From an uncultured Verrucomicrobiota bacterium (GTDB taxonomy: Bacteria; Verrucomicrobiota; Verrucomicrobiia; Limisphaerales; JADLHS01), in NCBI GenBank assembly GCA_937894935.1, contig CALAYC010000072.1:1-9342 (forward strand): a stretch of 9,342 nt of DNA, given 5' to 3'. The notes below the pieces were generated by a model that saw only the letters and a program-made list of their open reading frames with translations, had not been told where the DNA came from and made no database searches. Both the position numbers and the translations under genes were made by a program. Numbering within the stretch: position 1 is the stretch's first letter; each line of letters starts with the position of its first letter. Below are positions 1-7,022 of this stretch, in pieces.

Positions 1-2596
1 CGTTGTAATCCGTCCATTTCGCTGTGCCGTTGTCCACCGCCAGGCGTGCGGTGGAATTGTTGAAGGTGCGCGAAACGACGAGGGTGTTGCTGGTCTGATT
101 GGTGATGGTGAACGTGAGCGACCAGGAATTACTGTTCGCACCGCGCTGCGCAATCAAACGGAACTGCAGCCGATCCGATAAATCCGCCGCGCCAAAGCCG
201 CTGAAGCCTAATTTCGTTTTCAAATCGGCCGGCGGATTGCCGTAGTCCGAATCCCAGATGCTGGAATTGGGTTGGTTCGGCGCGCTGAACGCTCCGGTGT
301 ATTCGGAATGGAACAGATGCGTGAGCGAACCGCGGTAATAGCGCAACGCCATTCCGAGCGTGCGCCATTCCGGAGTGGTGGGATTGCGCCCGGCGAATTC
401 GACGAGAAAATCTTCGTTCCAGACGTTCGGTGCCAGCGCGCCAGCGCCGTGATCCCAGACGAGTTGCACGTTGTCCACCACCCATTCCCACCGCGACGGA
501 GAACTGCGGAAGAACGGCGAGTAAGAAACGAATGCAACGTTGTTTGACGGATTAAATTTTGGATCAGTGCCGCGCGCGAGTTCTTCCCGGTCGTTGACGC
601 CATCGCCGTCCGTGTCGGCCAGTTTGGGGTCCGACGGAAATCGGCCATTGACCTCCGCGCCGTCGGACAGACCGTCGCCATCAGTGTCTGCATTGAGCGG
701 ATCTGTGCCGAGTGCGATTTCCTGGGCATCGGTTAAACCATCATTATCGCTGTCGGCGCGATGCGGATCGGTGCCGTGTTGATATTCCTGCAAGTTCGTC
801 AGACCGTCGCCGTCCGAATCGGTTCCCGTGAGCGCGGGCGAACCGGGTTGCAACGCATGTTTCATCTCCCACCAATCCGGCAGCCCCGAAGCGTCGGCAT
901 CGAGATTGCGATCCACAATTTGAACCGCATGAATGCCGACCGCCCAGCCTTCGACGTTTGTCACGGTCAACGTGGCGGTGCTGCTCGTGAGATTTGTAAA
1001 ACGCACGAAGTTTCCGTAGGAATAGCTGTTTCCGCTGGGCTTGATTTCGACGAAATCGCTTTGTGGCGCAGTGGTCAACGTGCGAAAAAAACGATCAGTG
1101 CTGGCGTTGTTGTTGAGGCGAATCCGTCCACGTTGTCCATCGTACGTGCCGCCGACGATGACGTAGAGATCGTAGTTGGCGAACGGAATATTATTCAACG
1201 TGAGCGAAATCGGCGTGCTGGTGGATGCGCGGAGCAAACCGCTCATTAATTTGCGATCGGACGAACCGGAATTGTCGCTGGCAGCGGACGCTTCCGCGGT
1301 CCAGTTGAAAGTCAGGTTGGTGACGATGACGCCGTCGCTGCGGACAATCTGATTGGTGAGCGGCGTAAGAATATCCGCTTTGCTGCCGCTGGGACGTGTC
1401 CAGGTGCGAATCGGTAATGTGTTGTTCCATCGCGTTTGAGGAACAATGCCCGCCGTTTCATTGGTGCTCAACGTCGCATTGAGGTCACCAGCGGAAACAA
1501 AATTGATTCCGATTCCGCCGCGGAAAAGAGTCGGTGCGCTCGACGCGCTCATCGGATTTGTGCCGACGCGACGTTCGAGTGAATCCGGCGCGCCATCGCT
1601 ATCGGAATCTACGAGCAATGGATTTGATGCAGGTATTCCGTGAACTTCATCGCCGTCAGAAATGGAATCGCCGTCCGTATCGGGATGATTTGGATTCGTT
1701 CCCAAGGCGAGTTCTTCGGCGTCACTTAGACCATCGCCATCGGTATCGGCACGATTTGGATCCGTGGAATTATTGCCGTTGTTGTATTCCTGAAGTGCCG
1801 TGAGACCATCGCCATCTTTATCATTGGCAGCATCGGCGGAGTTTTCATCGCTCAAGCCATTGTCAATTTCCCACCAGCGCGGCAAACCATCGCCGTCGGC
1901 GTCCGCTAGCGCATCGGTGTCCGCTTCAAGTTGAGCGTAATCGAATTGAATCCAATAGCCCGTGTTTGCTGTGAACGGACCGACACGCACGAACTCAATC
2001 GTGTTCGGTCCGGCCGATGCAGCCACGCTGCTGGCTGGAAAATCCACGACGATGCGCGTGTCGCGATCAATCCGATTGGAATAGATCAACGTGCTTTGAC
2101 CGGCGCTGTTGCGGAATCGCACGACAATATCATGAACGCCGAAGCCTTCACCGCTTTGCGAAATCAGAGGCAACCAGATGCCGCCCTGAACCAGTTCAAA
2201 GCTGAGACGCAATCGCGCCGTTGTGCTTGCTTGCGTGCTGCTGAGAATGAAGTGAACGCGATTTGTGCGGTCGCCATCCGTAAGCGCGCGTTCCCAGCCT
2301 TTATCTAATTCGGCAACGAGCACCGAGCGATTCGTCATCAAGCCGTTGAAACCAGCGGGGTAAGTTCCGGCGAAGTAGAAATCGTCGTCCACCACCGGTT
2401 GGCTCAAAGTGTAAACCGTGCCAGGACGCGGATCGTTAATGTAATTTTCGGACGAGAATTCGTCGGTCGGATTATAGCCGGAAGCGAATGGGTCTTCGTC
2501 CACGCCAATGAGCCAGACGGGTTGCAGCGCGGCCTGAAGCGTTGCCGTTATCAGGAGGCCGAAGATTAAAAGTGTGGCGAAAAGATTTCGGTGCAT
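1..2596 (-). CDS. Large secreted modular protein with two calcium-binding (TSP3-like) repeat blocks; 3' end beyond window
   Basis: The frame is open from an ATG at 2596 to the left edge: 865 residues, no stop, so the C-terminus is missing. It begins with a signal peptide (MHRNLF, a hydrophobic stretch to about residue 20, likely cleavage at LQA|A near residue 22), so the protein is exported. Visible modules are: residues about 25-224, a beta-rich domain containing DDDFYFAGTYP and ending YWIQFDYAQLE, a pattern seen in verrucomicrobial secreted proteins; residues 226-348, five DxDxDG-type motifs; residues about 355-565, a second beta-sandwich-like region (GINFVSAGDLN, later IHAVQIVDRN); residues 566-679, five more DxDxDG-type motifs; and residues about 690-865, an unrecognised domain. 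No catalytic motif is visible. The DxDxDG loops resemble thrombospondin type 3/dockerin-like calcium sites, so an extracellular, Ca-stabilised adhesive or polysaccharide-associated role is plausible but unproven. The ATG has an AAGGTG ribosome site 8 nt upstream. Confidence 0.85.
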   Translation of the reverse strand, partial: MHRNLFATLLIFGLLITATLQAALQPVWLIGVDEDPFASGYNPTDEFSSENYINDPRPGTVYTLSQPVVDDDFYFAGTYPAGFNGLMTNRSVLVAELDKGWERALTDGDRTNRVHFILSSTQASTTARLRLSFELVQGGIWLPLISQSGEGFGVHDIVVRFRNSAGQSTLIYSNRIDRDTRIVVDFPASSVAASAGPNTIEFVRVGPFTANTGYWIQFDYAQLEADTDALADADGDGLPRWWEIDNGLSDENSADAANDKDGDGLTALQEYNNGNNSTDPNRADTDGDGLSDAEELALGTNPNHPDTDGDSISDGDEVHGIPASNPLLVDSDSDGAPDSLERRVGTNPMSASSAPTLFRGGIGINFVSAGDLNATLSTNETAGIVPQTRWNNTLPIRTWTRPSGSKADILTPLTNQIVRSDGVIVTNLTFNWTAEASAASDNSGSSDRKLMSGLLRASTSTPISLTLNNIPFANYDLYVIVGGTYDGQRGRIRLNNNASTDRFFRTLTTAPQSDFVEIKPSGNSYSYGNFVRFTNLTSSTATLTVTNVEGWAVGIHAVQIVDRNLDADASGLPDWWEMKHALQPGSPALTGTDSDGDGLTNLQEYQHGTDPHRADSDNDGLTDAQEIALGTDPLNADTDGDGLSDGAEVNGRFPSDPKLADTDGDGVNDREELARGTDPKFNPSNNVAFVSYSPFFRSSPSRWEWVVDNVQLVWDHGAGALAPNVWNEDFLVEFAGRNPTTPEWRTLGMALRYYRGSLTHLFHSEYTGAFSAPNQPNSSIWDSDYGNPPADLKTKLGFSGFGAADLSDRLQFRLIAQRGANSNSWSLTFTITNQTSNTLVVSRTFNNSTARLAVDNGTAKWTDYN
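560..901 (-). repeat. Second block of five calcium-loop motifs (residues 566-679 of the large protein)
   Basis: The encoded motifs in order are DADASGLPDWWE, DSDGDGLTNLQE, DSDNDGLTDAQE, DTDGDGLSDGAE and DTDGDGVNDREE. Spacers carry GTDP after the second, third and fifth motifs. The order and the motif-specific residues mirror the block at 1553-1921, which suggests duplication of a whole five-motif module. The first motif has lost its third acidic/Gly pattern (ASG in place of GDG). Confidence 0.8.
1553..1921 (-). repeat. First block of five calcium-loop motifs (residues 226-348 of the large protein)
   Basis: The encoded motifs in order are DADGDGLPRWWE, DKDGDGLTALQE, DTDGDGLSDAEE, DTDGDSISDGDE and DSDSDGAPDSLE. 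Inter-motif signatures include ALGTNP and a closing GTNP. These are thrombospondin type 3-like Asp-rich calcium loops; the LPxWWE opening is typical of such repeats in Verrucomicrobiota. Confidence 0.8.
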
Positions 2597-2604
2597 GCAG
2601 GTGA

Positions 2605-2610
2605 CACCTT
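2605..2610 (-). promoter_or_regulatory. Ribosome binding site of the large secreted protein
   Basis: On the minus strand AAGGTG lies 8 nt before the ATG at 2596. It is one mismatch from AAGGAG and is the clearest Shine-Dalgarno site in the window. It supports the ATG as the true start, as does the signal peptide that begins there. Confidence 0.6.
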
Positions 2611-2622
2611 GATGATGTGGCC

Positions 2623-2651
2623 ACAGTAACATCTCCGGTGCCAACGGGCAA
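2623..2651 (-). promoter_or_regulatory. Candidate sigma70-like promoter of the large secreted protein
   Basis: On the minus strand TTGCCC (2646-2651) and TACTGT (2623-2628) are separated by 17 nt. This would give a short leader of about 20 nt that includes the AAGGTG ribosome site. Both boxes are weak matches to TTGACA/TATAAT, so this is only a candidate. Confidence 0.3.
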
Positions 2652-2786
2652 AGGGCGGAATCCGGGAATTGCGCCAGGCCGCCAAACTATTCGATTCAAA
2701 GCATCAACTGATAGCGCTTCTCAGACCTGAAGGCAGATCCGCTTTTCGCCGTTTCGACAGCGTGCAGAATTCAGACACGCTTGTGG

Positions 2787-2812
2787 AAAAACCGGACGGG
2801 TATTTGCCCCGG
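2787..2812 (-). terminator. Possible intrinsic terminator of pepP
   Basis: It begins 6 nt after the pepP stop. On the minus strand a CCGG/CCGG outer stem encloses a GG/CC inner stem with a 2-nt bulge, and TTTTT follows immediately (2787-2791). The stem is short (about 6 pairs), so confidence is moderate. The rest of the 210-bp gap up to 2609 holds only the candidate promoter of the large secreted protein. Confidence 0.4.
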
Positions 2813-2818
2813 GGGGAC

Positions 2819-4108
2819 TTAGCGACGGTTCATCAAGGCTTCGATTTCGTCTGCTTCAATCGGGATGTCCGCCATCAAATCCCGTTGTCCGGTTTCAGTG
2901 ACGAGAATGGTGTTTTCGAGTCGAATGCCGAAGCCTTCTTCTTTGATGTAAATTCCGGGCTCGCACGTGAGCACCCAACCGGGAGCAATTTTGAAGTGAT
3001 TGTACGTCACGTCATGGACGTCGAGTCCGATAGGATGAGAGACGCCGTGCATGAAGTAAGGTCGCACCGCCGGTTGGTCGGGCGTGGATTTTTTGAGCTG
3101 CGCGGGTTTAATGAGCCCGAGGTCCACGCATTCTTTGGTGAGCAACTCTTCGCATTCGGTGCGTAAATCTTTCGTGGTCTTGCCGGGAGTCATGGTTTTG
3201 ACCATGGCGCGGAACACTCGTAGCACCGCGTTGTAAACCTGTTTTTGCCGCCGCGTGAAACGTCCGCTCACAGGAATCGTGCGCGTCAGATCGCTCATGT
3301 AATTGCCGAGTCCGGCGCCAACATCGAGCAGCAGGAGGTCGCCTTTCCTGCAAATCTGATCGTTCTGATTGTAGTGGAGAATGTTGTTGTTTGCGCCGCT
3401 GGCGATGATTGGCGGATAGGCGAATTGACCTTTGGACCGGATGAACTCGTGCGCGAATTCTGCTTCGACTTCGGCTTCGTTGACGCCCGGCTTGAGGAAT
3501 TTGCAAACGCGTTTGAAACCTTTTCCGGTGAGATCGCAAGCAGCCTGTATGGCGGCGATTTCCGGTTCGGATTTCACAACGCGCAGGCGGTGCATGATGC
3601 GCGCGAGACGTTCGTAACGATGAAGCGGAAACTGTCGCTGGCATTCGCGCACGAATCGGGCATCGCGACTTTCGACTTCAATGCCGGCGCGTTGGTGTTC
3701 GTTGCTGTTGAGGTAAATGACATCAGCTTCGCAGGCGATCTGACGAAAGAGCGTCGGGAAATCGGAAAGCCATTTGACATTTTTGATGCCGGAAATTTTG
3801 GTGGCTTGTTCTCTGGTGAGTTTGTGGCCTTCCCAGGTCGCAAGATGTTCATTGGATTCGCGGATGAACAGAATTTCGCGATGATTCGGATCAAACGCCT
3901 GCGGTGCGATCAACAGTATGGTTTCTTCCTGATGAATGCCGGTGAGATAAAAGAGGTCAGCGTTCTGAATATGGCCCATCGTGCCGTCCGCGTTGGTGGG
4001 CATAATGTCGTTGGCGTTGAGAACGGCGACGGCATTCGGGAGCAACGCATTGACGAGGCGCTTGCGATTGTGAATGAACAACTCAGCCGGCAAAGGAATG
4101 GATTTCAT
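2819..4108 (-). CDS. pepP: Xaa-Pro aminopeptidase (M24B, PepP type)
   Basis: This is a cytoplasmic dinuclear-metal (usually Mn) peptidase that removes an N-terminal residue preceding proline. Numbering from an upstream GTG at 4135 (438 aa), the pita-bread metal ligands are all present: D271 (LLLLDVGAG) and D282 (YMSDLTRT), 11 apart as in E. coli PepP; H367 in HGVSHPIGLDVHD with the accessory histidines H363 and H374; E392 (CEPGIYI); and E407 (GIRLEN). The N-terminal half fits the AMP_N creatinase-like domain. I prefer the ATG at 4108 (429 aa, MKSIPLPAELF...), because it lines up with the usual family N-terminus and the GTG adds only nine unconserved residues. Neither start has a clear Shine-Dalgarno site. 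The gene lies about 93 bp downstream of the DUF1801/OmdA gene on the same strand with no terminator between, so co-transcription is likely. Confidence 0.93.
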   Translation of the reverse strand: MKSIPLPAELFIHNRKRLVNALLPNAVAVLNANDIMPTNADGTMGHIQNADLFYLTGIHQEETILLIAPQAFDPNHREILFIRESNEHLATWEGHKLTREQATKISGIKNVKWLSDFPTLFRQIACEADVIYLNSNEHQRAGIEVESRDARFVRECQRQFPLHRYERLARIMHRLRVVKSEPEIAAIQAACDLTGKGFKRVCKFLKPGVNEAEVEAEFAHEFIRSKGQFAYPPIIASGANNNILHYNQNDQICRKGDLLLLDVGAGLGNYMSDLTRTIPVSGRFTRRQKQVYNAVLRVFRAMVKTMTPGKTTKDLRTECEELLTKECVDLGLIKPAQLKKSTPDQPAVRPYFMHGVSHPIGLDVHDVTYNHFKIAPGWVLTCEPGIYIKEEGFGIRLENTILVTETGQRDLMADIPIEADEIEALMNRR

Positions 4109-4201
4109 GTCAGCAACGGTTAATGCTGCGGGCACTTTAAAAGAAGCTGGCGCGGAAACTAAGAAAAATTCCGAGCAGAAGAGTCTTAATCCAGTCCGCC
4201 G

Positions 4202-4822
4202 TTAAACCTGTTTCCGCTGCGCCCATTTCCGTCCTTTCGTGAGCGCGGCGAGCGTTTCTTTCAATCGTCGTTCGCGCGTTTCCGGCTGTTTCGCAGTGCT
4301 GAGCCAGACGAGATATTCGCGTTGGCTGGTGCGAGAGAAGGCGCGGAAGTTTTCTGCGGCGCCGCGGTTTTGCGGTTGCGCCAGCGCGTCTTTGAAAAAC
4401 TTCGGCATCGGCCAGGGTTTGCGTTTTACTTTTGGCGCGGGAGGGATGGTGGGATCGGCATCAAATTCCACTGCGGCTTGCAGAAGATTTTGCAGCGCGC
4501 GTTGATTGAAATTTGCGAGCGATGTCAGGCGCAGGCTGCGAATGTTGGTGTTGCCGGCGCTGCCGGGTTCAAAGAGTTGCGCCGGGTCGGGCAATTCCGT
4601 GCCGCGAAAGAAGGAGAGCCCGAGATGTTTTTGGCACGCGCTGATGCCGCAGATGAGTTTGCGTCCCGAGAAACAAAGCATGTTCCATTTTATGGACGCG
4701 CTGAGGTCGGGCTGCCAATTGAGAATCCATTCGGTGAGTTGTTCCGCGAGTGGTTTCGAGAATGCTGGGCACAACTCCAACCATTCTGCCGGATCTTTCG
4801 TTTTGGGCCGGGAGCAATCCAT
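4202..4822 (-). CDS. DUF1801 / YdeI-OmdA family protein
   Basis: This is a 206-residue soluble protein with two recognisable parts. Residues about 25-120 look like a DUF1801 (YdhG/frataxin-like fold) domain, with IKWNMLCFSGRKLICGI and GLSFFRG. Residues about 138-200 match the OmdA/YdeI C-terminal pattern: FFKDAL, then F..FS...QREYLVWLSTAK, then ETRERR and a terminal KGRKW. Members have been linked to bacteriocin protection or OmpD association in enterics, but the biochemical function is unknown. No signal peptide or membrane segment is visible. The ATG at 4822 has no obvious ribosome site, and no other in-frame start is seen just upstream. It sits 38 bp after the prepilin terminator, so it probably starts its own transcript, which may continue into pepP. 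Confidence 0.8.
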   Translation of the reverse strand: MDCSRPKTKDPAEWLELCPAFSKPLAEQLTEWILNWQPDLSASIKWNMLCFSGRKLICGISACQKHLGLSFFRGTELPDPAQLFEPGSAGNTNIRSLRLTSLANFNQRALQNLLQAAVEFDADPTIPPAPKVKRKPWPMPKFFKDALAQPQNRGAAENFRAFSRTSQREYLVWLSTAKQPETRERRLKETLAALTKGRKWAQRKQV

Positions 4823-4860
4823 AACGGCGCGGCAGGGTAACGGGCGTCGCCTTTCGAGCC

Positions 4861-4892
4861 AAAAAGAAAACCCGCGCCGGCGGACGCGGGTT
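4861..4892 (-). terminator. Intrinsic terminator of the prepilin-like gene
   Basis: An 8-bp perfect stem (4869-4876 with 4885-4892, AACCCGCG on either strand) has an 8-nt GC-rich loop. On the minus strand it is followed by a T-rich run (TTTTCTTTTT, 4861-4870). It lies 18 nt after the prepilin stop codon at 4911. The stem closely resembles that of the terminator at 5896-5925. Confidence 0.85.
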
Positions 4893-4910
4893 CTTGAAAA
4901 GCGAGAACGA

Positions 4911-5759
4911 TTAAAGTAACGGATGCGTGGTAACGTTGGTGAGATTTTGCCAATCCTTGAGTCCGCCTTTGGGGCGAGCGCCGCTCACAGTCCAACTGAT
5001 GCTTTCGGCGTCACGTAGCTGATAAATCTCTGCATGACCATCGGCGAAATTGATTCCATAACCATTGCTGTGAATGCGCGCCGGAAGATCGAGGAATCGT
5101 GCCGAACCTCCCATGTCCACCAGGAACATTCCGTCGTTAATACTTTCCTGGTCCTCGTCTAAGACTACCCATGTTTGAGACGGTTTACGGATCTCAGAAT
5201 CCTTTCGATAGACGGGTGCTGCGGGACTTTGATTGCCGGTCGGATTCGTAACCACCCAAGCGGGTGATACACCAAAGCTCTGGGCGTTCAGGTATGAATT
5301 CATTGAAATGGTTCTCAAAATTGGCTTGCCTCGATAGGCTGGCAATACCCCGGCAGCATCGGCGATCCGATTATCGGCTGCACATTTATACAGCTTCAAA
5401 GATTTTGTGTAAGGCCAGAGCAAGCCATTCTCAATGCCCCTCGGGTCAGACCCGCCGTACACATATTCACCAGGAAGGCCACCAGTTGCGGCATTGCCGC
5501 CACACCAGGTTGCAGTAAAGCCACCGAAGGTCGGATAAGCCGATACCAATCGATCCTGGTTATCGATTGAATACATTTTCCAGGAGATAGCGAACTGCCG
5601 GAGATTGTTGATGCACTGGATGCGTTGCGCACGAATTTTTGCCTTGGCCAAGGCGGGCAACAGCATGGCCGCGAGAATGGCGATGATAGCGATGACCACC
5701 AGCAACTCGATCAGGGTAAAAGCGCGACGTGTTGCGCGGATTGCCTTTGAGGGACTCAT
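4911..5759 (-). CDS. Prepilin-like protein with N-terminal cleavage/methylation domain and H-X9-DG motif
   Basis: This 282-residue protein has a class III (type IV pilin/type II pseudopilin) leader: basic MSPSKAIRATRRA, then FTLIELLVVIAIIAILAAML, with the conserved Glu at +5 of the mature form (E18). Cleavage would fall between A13 and F14. The -1 residue is Ala instead of the usual Gly, a variant I recall as common in Verrucomicrobiota. The hydrophobic helix spans residues 14-36. The C-terminal part contains H230, nine residues, then D240-G241 (GINFADGHAE), the H-X9-DG signature of a family expanded in Planctomycetota, Verrucomicrobiota and Lentisphaerota. These proteins are usually encoded singly, away from a secretion operon, as here; their exact role (pseudopilus component or envelope protein) is unknown. 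No clear ribosome site is seen before the ATG. Confidence 0.93.
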   Translation of the reverse strand: MSPSKAIRATRRAFTLIELLVVIAIIAILAAMLLPALAKAKIRAQRIQCINNLRQFAISWKMYSIDNQDRLVSAYPTFGGFTATWCGGNAATGGLPGEYVYGGSDPRGIENGLLWPYTKSLKLYKCAADNRIADAAGVLPAYRGKPILRTISMNSYLNAQSFGVSPAWVVTNPTGNQSPAAPVYRKDSEIRKPSQTWVVLDEDQESINDGMFLVDMGGSARFLDLPARIHSNGYGINFADGHAEIYQLRDAESISWTVSGARPKGGLKDWQNLTNVTTHPLL

Positions 5760-5895
5760 AATCAGGTTTAGCTTCGGTTGCCCTTAACAATTCTCTCTGT
5801 CGCCCCATAGCGTCAAGGCTGCCGGTGAACATGAACATGTAAAATATTAGCCGTATTCAGGGGTGCGCTGCGCACTATGAACGGCTTTCAAAGCA

Positions 5896-5925
5896 ATAAA
5901 AAACCCGCGCCGTAACGACGCGGGT
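5896..5925 (-). terminator. Intrinsic terminator of the Cys/Lys-rich small gene
   Basis: The stem is 5903-5909 with 5919-5925 (ACCCGCG/CGCGGGT), with two further inner pairs possible. On the minus strand it is followed by TTTTTTATT. It lies 21 nt after the stop of the small secreted protein gene. The remaining gap to the prepilin start (5760-5895) contains a 13-nt palindrome at 5863-5875 but no gene or clear promoter. Confidence 0.8.
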
Positions 5926-5946
5926 GAATGTGGAAACGGTTCAGAT

Positions 5947-6168
5947 TCAGGATTTCTTTGCCTGATCGGATTTCTTGGCGTCAGCGGCCTTCTTGTCGCA
6001 ATCCTTCTTGGCCGGGCAGCTTGCCGCGTCTTTAGCTTCTTTCGAAGCCGGGCAACTGGCCGGAGCTTTTTCCTTCGCGCCACAGGCGGATTTTTCGCCA
6101 CAACCTTCGCCTGCTTGAGCGCCAATAGCGAAAGCCGCCACAGTGAGTGCAATAATGAGTCTCTTCAT
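5947..6168 (-). CDS. Small secreted Cys/Lys/Ala-rich protein
   Basis: This is a 73-residue protein with a textbook Sec signal peptide (MKRLIIALTVAAFAIGAQA, likely cleavage after residue 19). The mature part is about 54 residues, very rich in Lys, Ala and Asp/Glu, with five cysteines (C23, C29, C39, C51, C57). A loose internal repeat is visible: ASCPASKEAKD followed by ASCPAKKDCDK. I do not recognise a family. The composition would fit a periplasmic metal- or thiol-buffering peptide, but that is inference. The frame stays open upstream to 6456 inside the reductase gene, so the signal peptide fixes the start at the ATG at 6168; no Shine-Dalgarno site is evident. It lies 88 bp downstream of the FMN reductase with no terminator between, so the two may share a transcript. 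A strong terminator follows. Confidence 0.75.
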   Translation of the reverse strand: MKRLIIALTVAAFAIGAQAGEGCGEKSACGAKEKAPASCPASKEAKDAASCPAKKDCDKKAADAKKSDQAKKS

Positions 6169-6256
6169 AATAGTTTCGTAATGTTTGGTGTTTCTGACTC
6201 GAGAGACAACCATTTTGTTCAAATTGAATTCAGTCGCATGATTTTTAGCGGCGACA

Positions 6257-6850
6257 TCATTTCCGCAATCGCGCCAGAAAACCTGGTTCGCTTCCTGCGA
6301 GATCAGCGCGACGTTGCTGTGCCAATAGCTGGCCATAAACGCGGATGTCGCGAACGAACATTTCCAGCCGCGCCTTGAAAGTGTCGCTGGCGATTTTGCC
6401 GTCAACCACGTCCTGTTTCTCCGCGAACGAAACGCCGTACGGCAGCGACCACGCATAGCATTGTCGCGCCACCGTGCGGATTTGATCCGTCGCGGTCAGG
6501 CCTTTCTCGTGGGAGGCGACGATGCTGCTGAACAGTTTTCCGGTGAATTCCTTCCAGAAATGGTCGAGGAAATTTTTCAACGCACCGCTCATGCTGCCGT
6601 GGTAATCGGGTGTGCCGAGAATGAAAACATCGGCGGCGGCAACCCGTGCTTGGAGCGCGGGGAACGCGGGTTGGCTGTAGGCCGTTTCCACGTTGAATAA
6701 CGGCAACGGTTCCTGAAACAAATCCAACACATCTACTTCGCAACCGTGGCGGCGCAATTCCTCGGCGACGTGACCGATGACGACGCGTGTGACTGACCGC
6801 TCATGGGTGCTGCCGACGACAGCGAGAATTTTCAGTTTAGGTTCGGACAT
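6257..6850 (-). CDS. NAD(P)H-dependent FMN reductase family protein (flavodoxin-like fold)
   Basis: This 197-residue cytoplasmic protein has an FMN_red/flavodoxin-like fold. The phosphate-binding loop GSTHERSVTR (residues 13-22) follows a first beta strand (KILAVVG). The second flavin contact region is TPDYHGSMSGALKNFLDHF (residues 80-98), with the usual P-x-Y...G-x-LKN-x-LD pattern. Relatives reduce FMN, quinones, chromate or azo compounds with NAD(P)H; substrate preference cannot be read from sequence. The ATG at 6850 (MSEPKLKIL) is chosen because it places the FMN loop at the normal distance; an in-frame GTG at 6892 would add 14 residues of basic, unlike sequence. The gene is divergent from the peroxiredoxin, which suggests a shared redox-responsive control region. 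Confidence 0.87.
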   Translation of the reverse strand: MSEPKLKILAVVGSTHERSVTRVVIGHVAEELRRHGCEVDVLDLFQEPLPLFNVETAYSQPAFPALQARVAAADVFILGTPDYHGSMSGALKNFLDHFWKEFTGKLFSSIVASHEKGLTATDQIRTVARQCYAWSLPYGVSFAEKQDVVDGKIASDTFKARLEMFVRDIRVYGQLLAQQRRADLAGSEPGFLARLRK

Positions 6851-7022
6851 AGCGTCGGGACTGTGCGGGGATCGGTTTCGGCGGGCAAGCACTTTAGCGG
6901 AACAGAACTGCCTATGATAAAACTTCGACTTGCTAATCTATTCCGATTGCTTAAAAGAAATCCCTCACATTGACAAATTCCCGGTCATCTCGCGTGACCA
7001 AGCACACAACTGAATCAAAGCT
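6851..7022. promoter_or_regulatory. Divergent intergenic region between FMN reductase and peroxiredoxin genes
   Basis: This 172-bp gap between two divergently transcribed genes must hold at least one promoter in each direction. A perfect TTGACA is at 6970-6975 on the plus strand, but no good -10 lies 16-18 nt after it. A TATGAT is at 6913-6918 without a matching -35. I found no convincing OxyR- or PerR-type operator. Individual promoter boxes are not assigned with confidence. Confidence 0.35.

Noticed and set aside
560..1921. The regularly spaced aspartate-codon repeats as a CRISPR or tandem DNA repeat
   Set aside because: The periodicity is at protein level (DxDxDG loops) with variable spacing and synonymous variation, inside a continuous reading frame.
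2759..2781. Hairpin AGCGTGT...GCACGCT downstream of pepP as its terminator
   Set aside because: The 7-bp stem has a 9-nt loop but no T-run follows; the structure at 2787-2812, closer to the stop and followed by TTTTT, is a better candidate.
3245..4123. Long plus-strand open frame (292 codons) opposite pepP
   Set aside because: It is antisense to a gene with complete metal-ligand motifs; its translation shows no domain, signal or repeat and is explained by codon bias of the real gene.
5863..5875. 13-nt palindrome GTGCGCTGCGCAC as an operator for the prepilin-like gene
   Set aside because: It lies more than 100 bp from the start codon with no clear promoter beside it and no second copy in the window; a GC-rich chance palindrome is equally likely.
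6169..6456. N-terminal extension of the Cys-rich small protein up to 6456 (169-residue version)
   Set aside because: The extra 96 residues lie inside the FMN reductase gene in another frame and would bury the signal peptide in the middle of the protein; the ATG at 6168 is the sensible start.
6970..6992. TTGACA as a full promoter for the peroxiredoxin gene
   Set aside because: The -35 box is perfect, but nothing like TATAAT occurs 16-18 nt downstream (CGTGAC and neighbours), so I did not call a promoter there.
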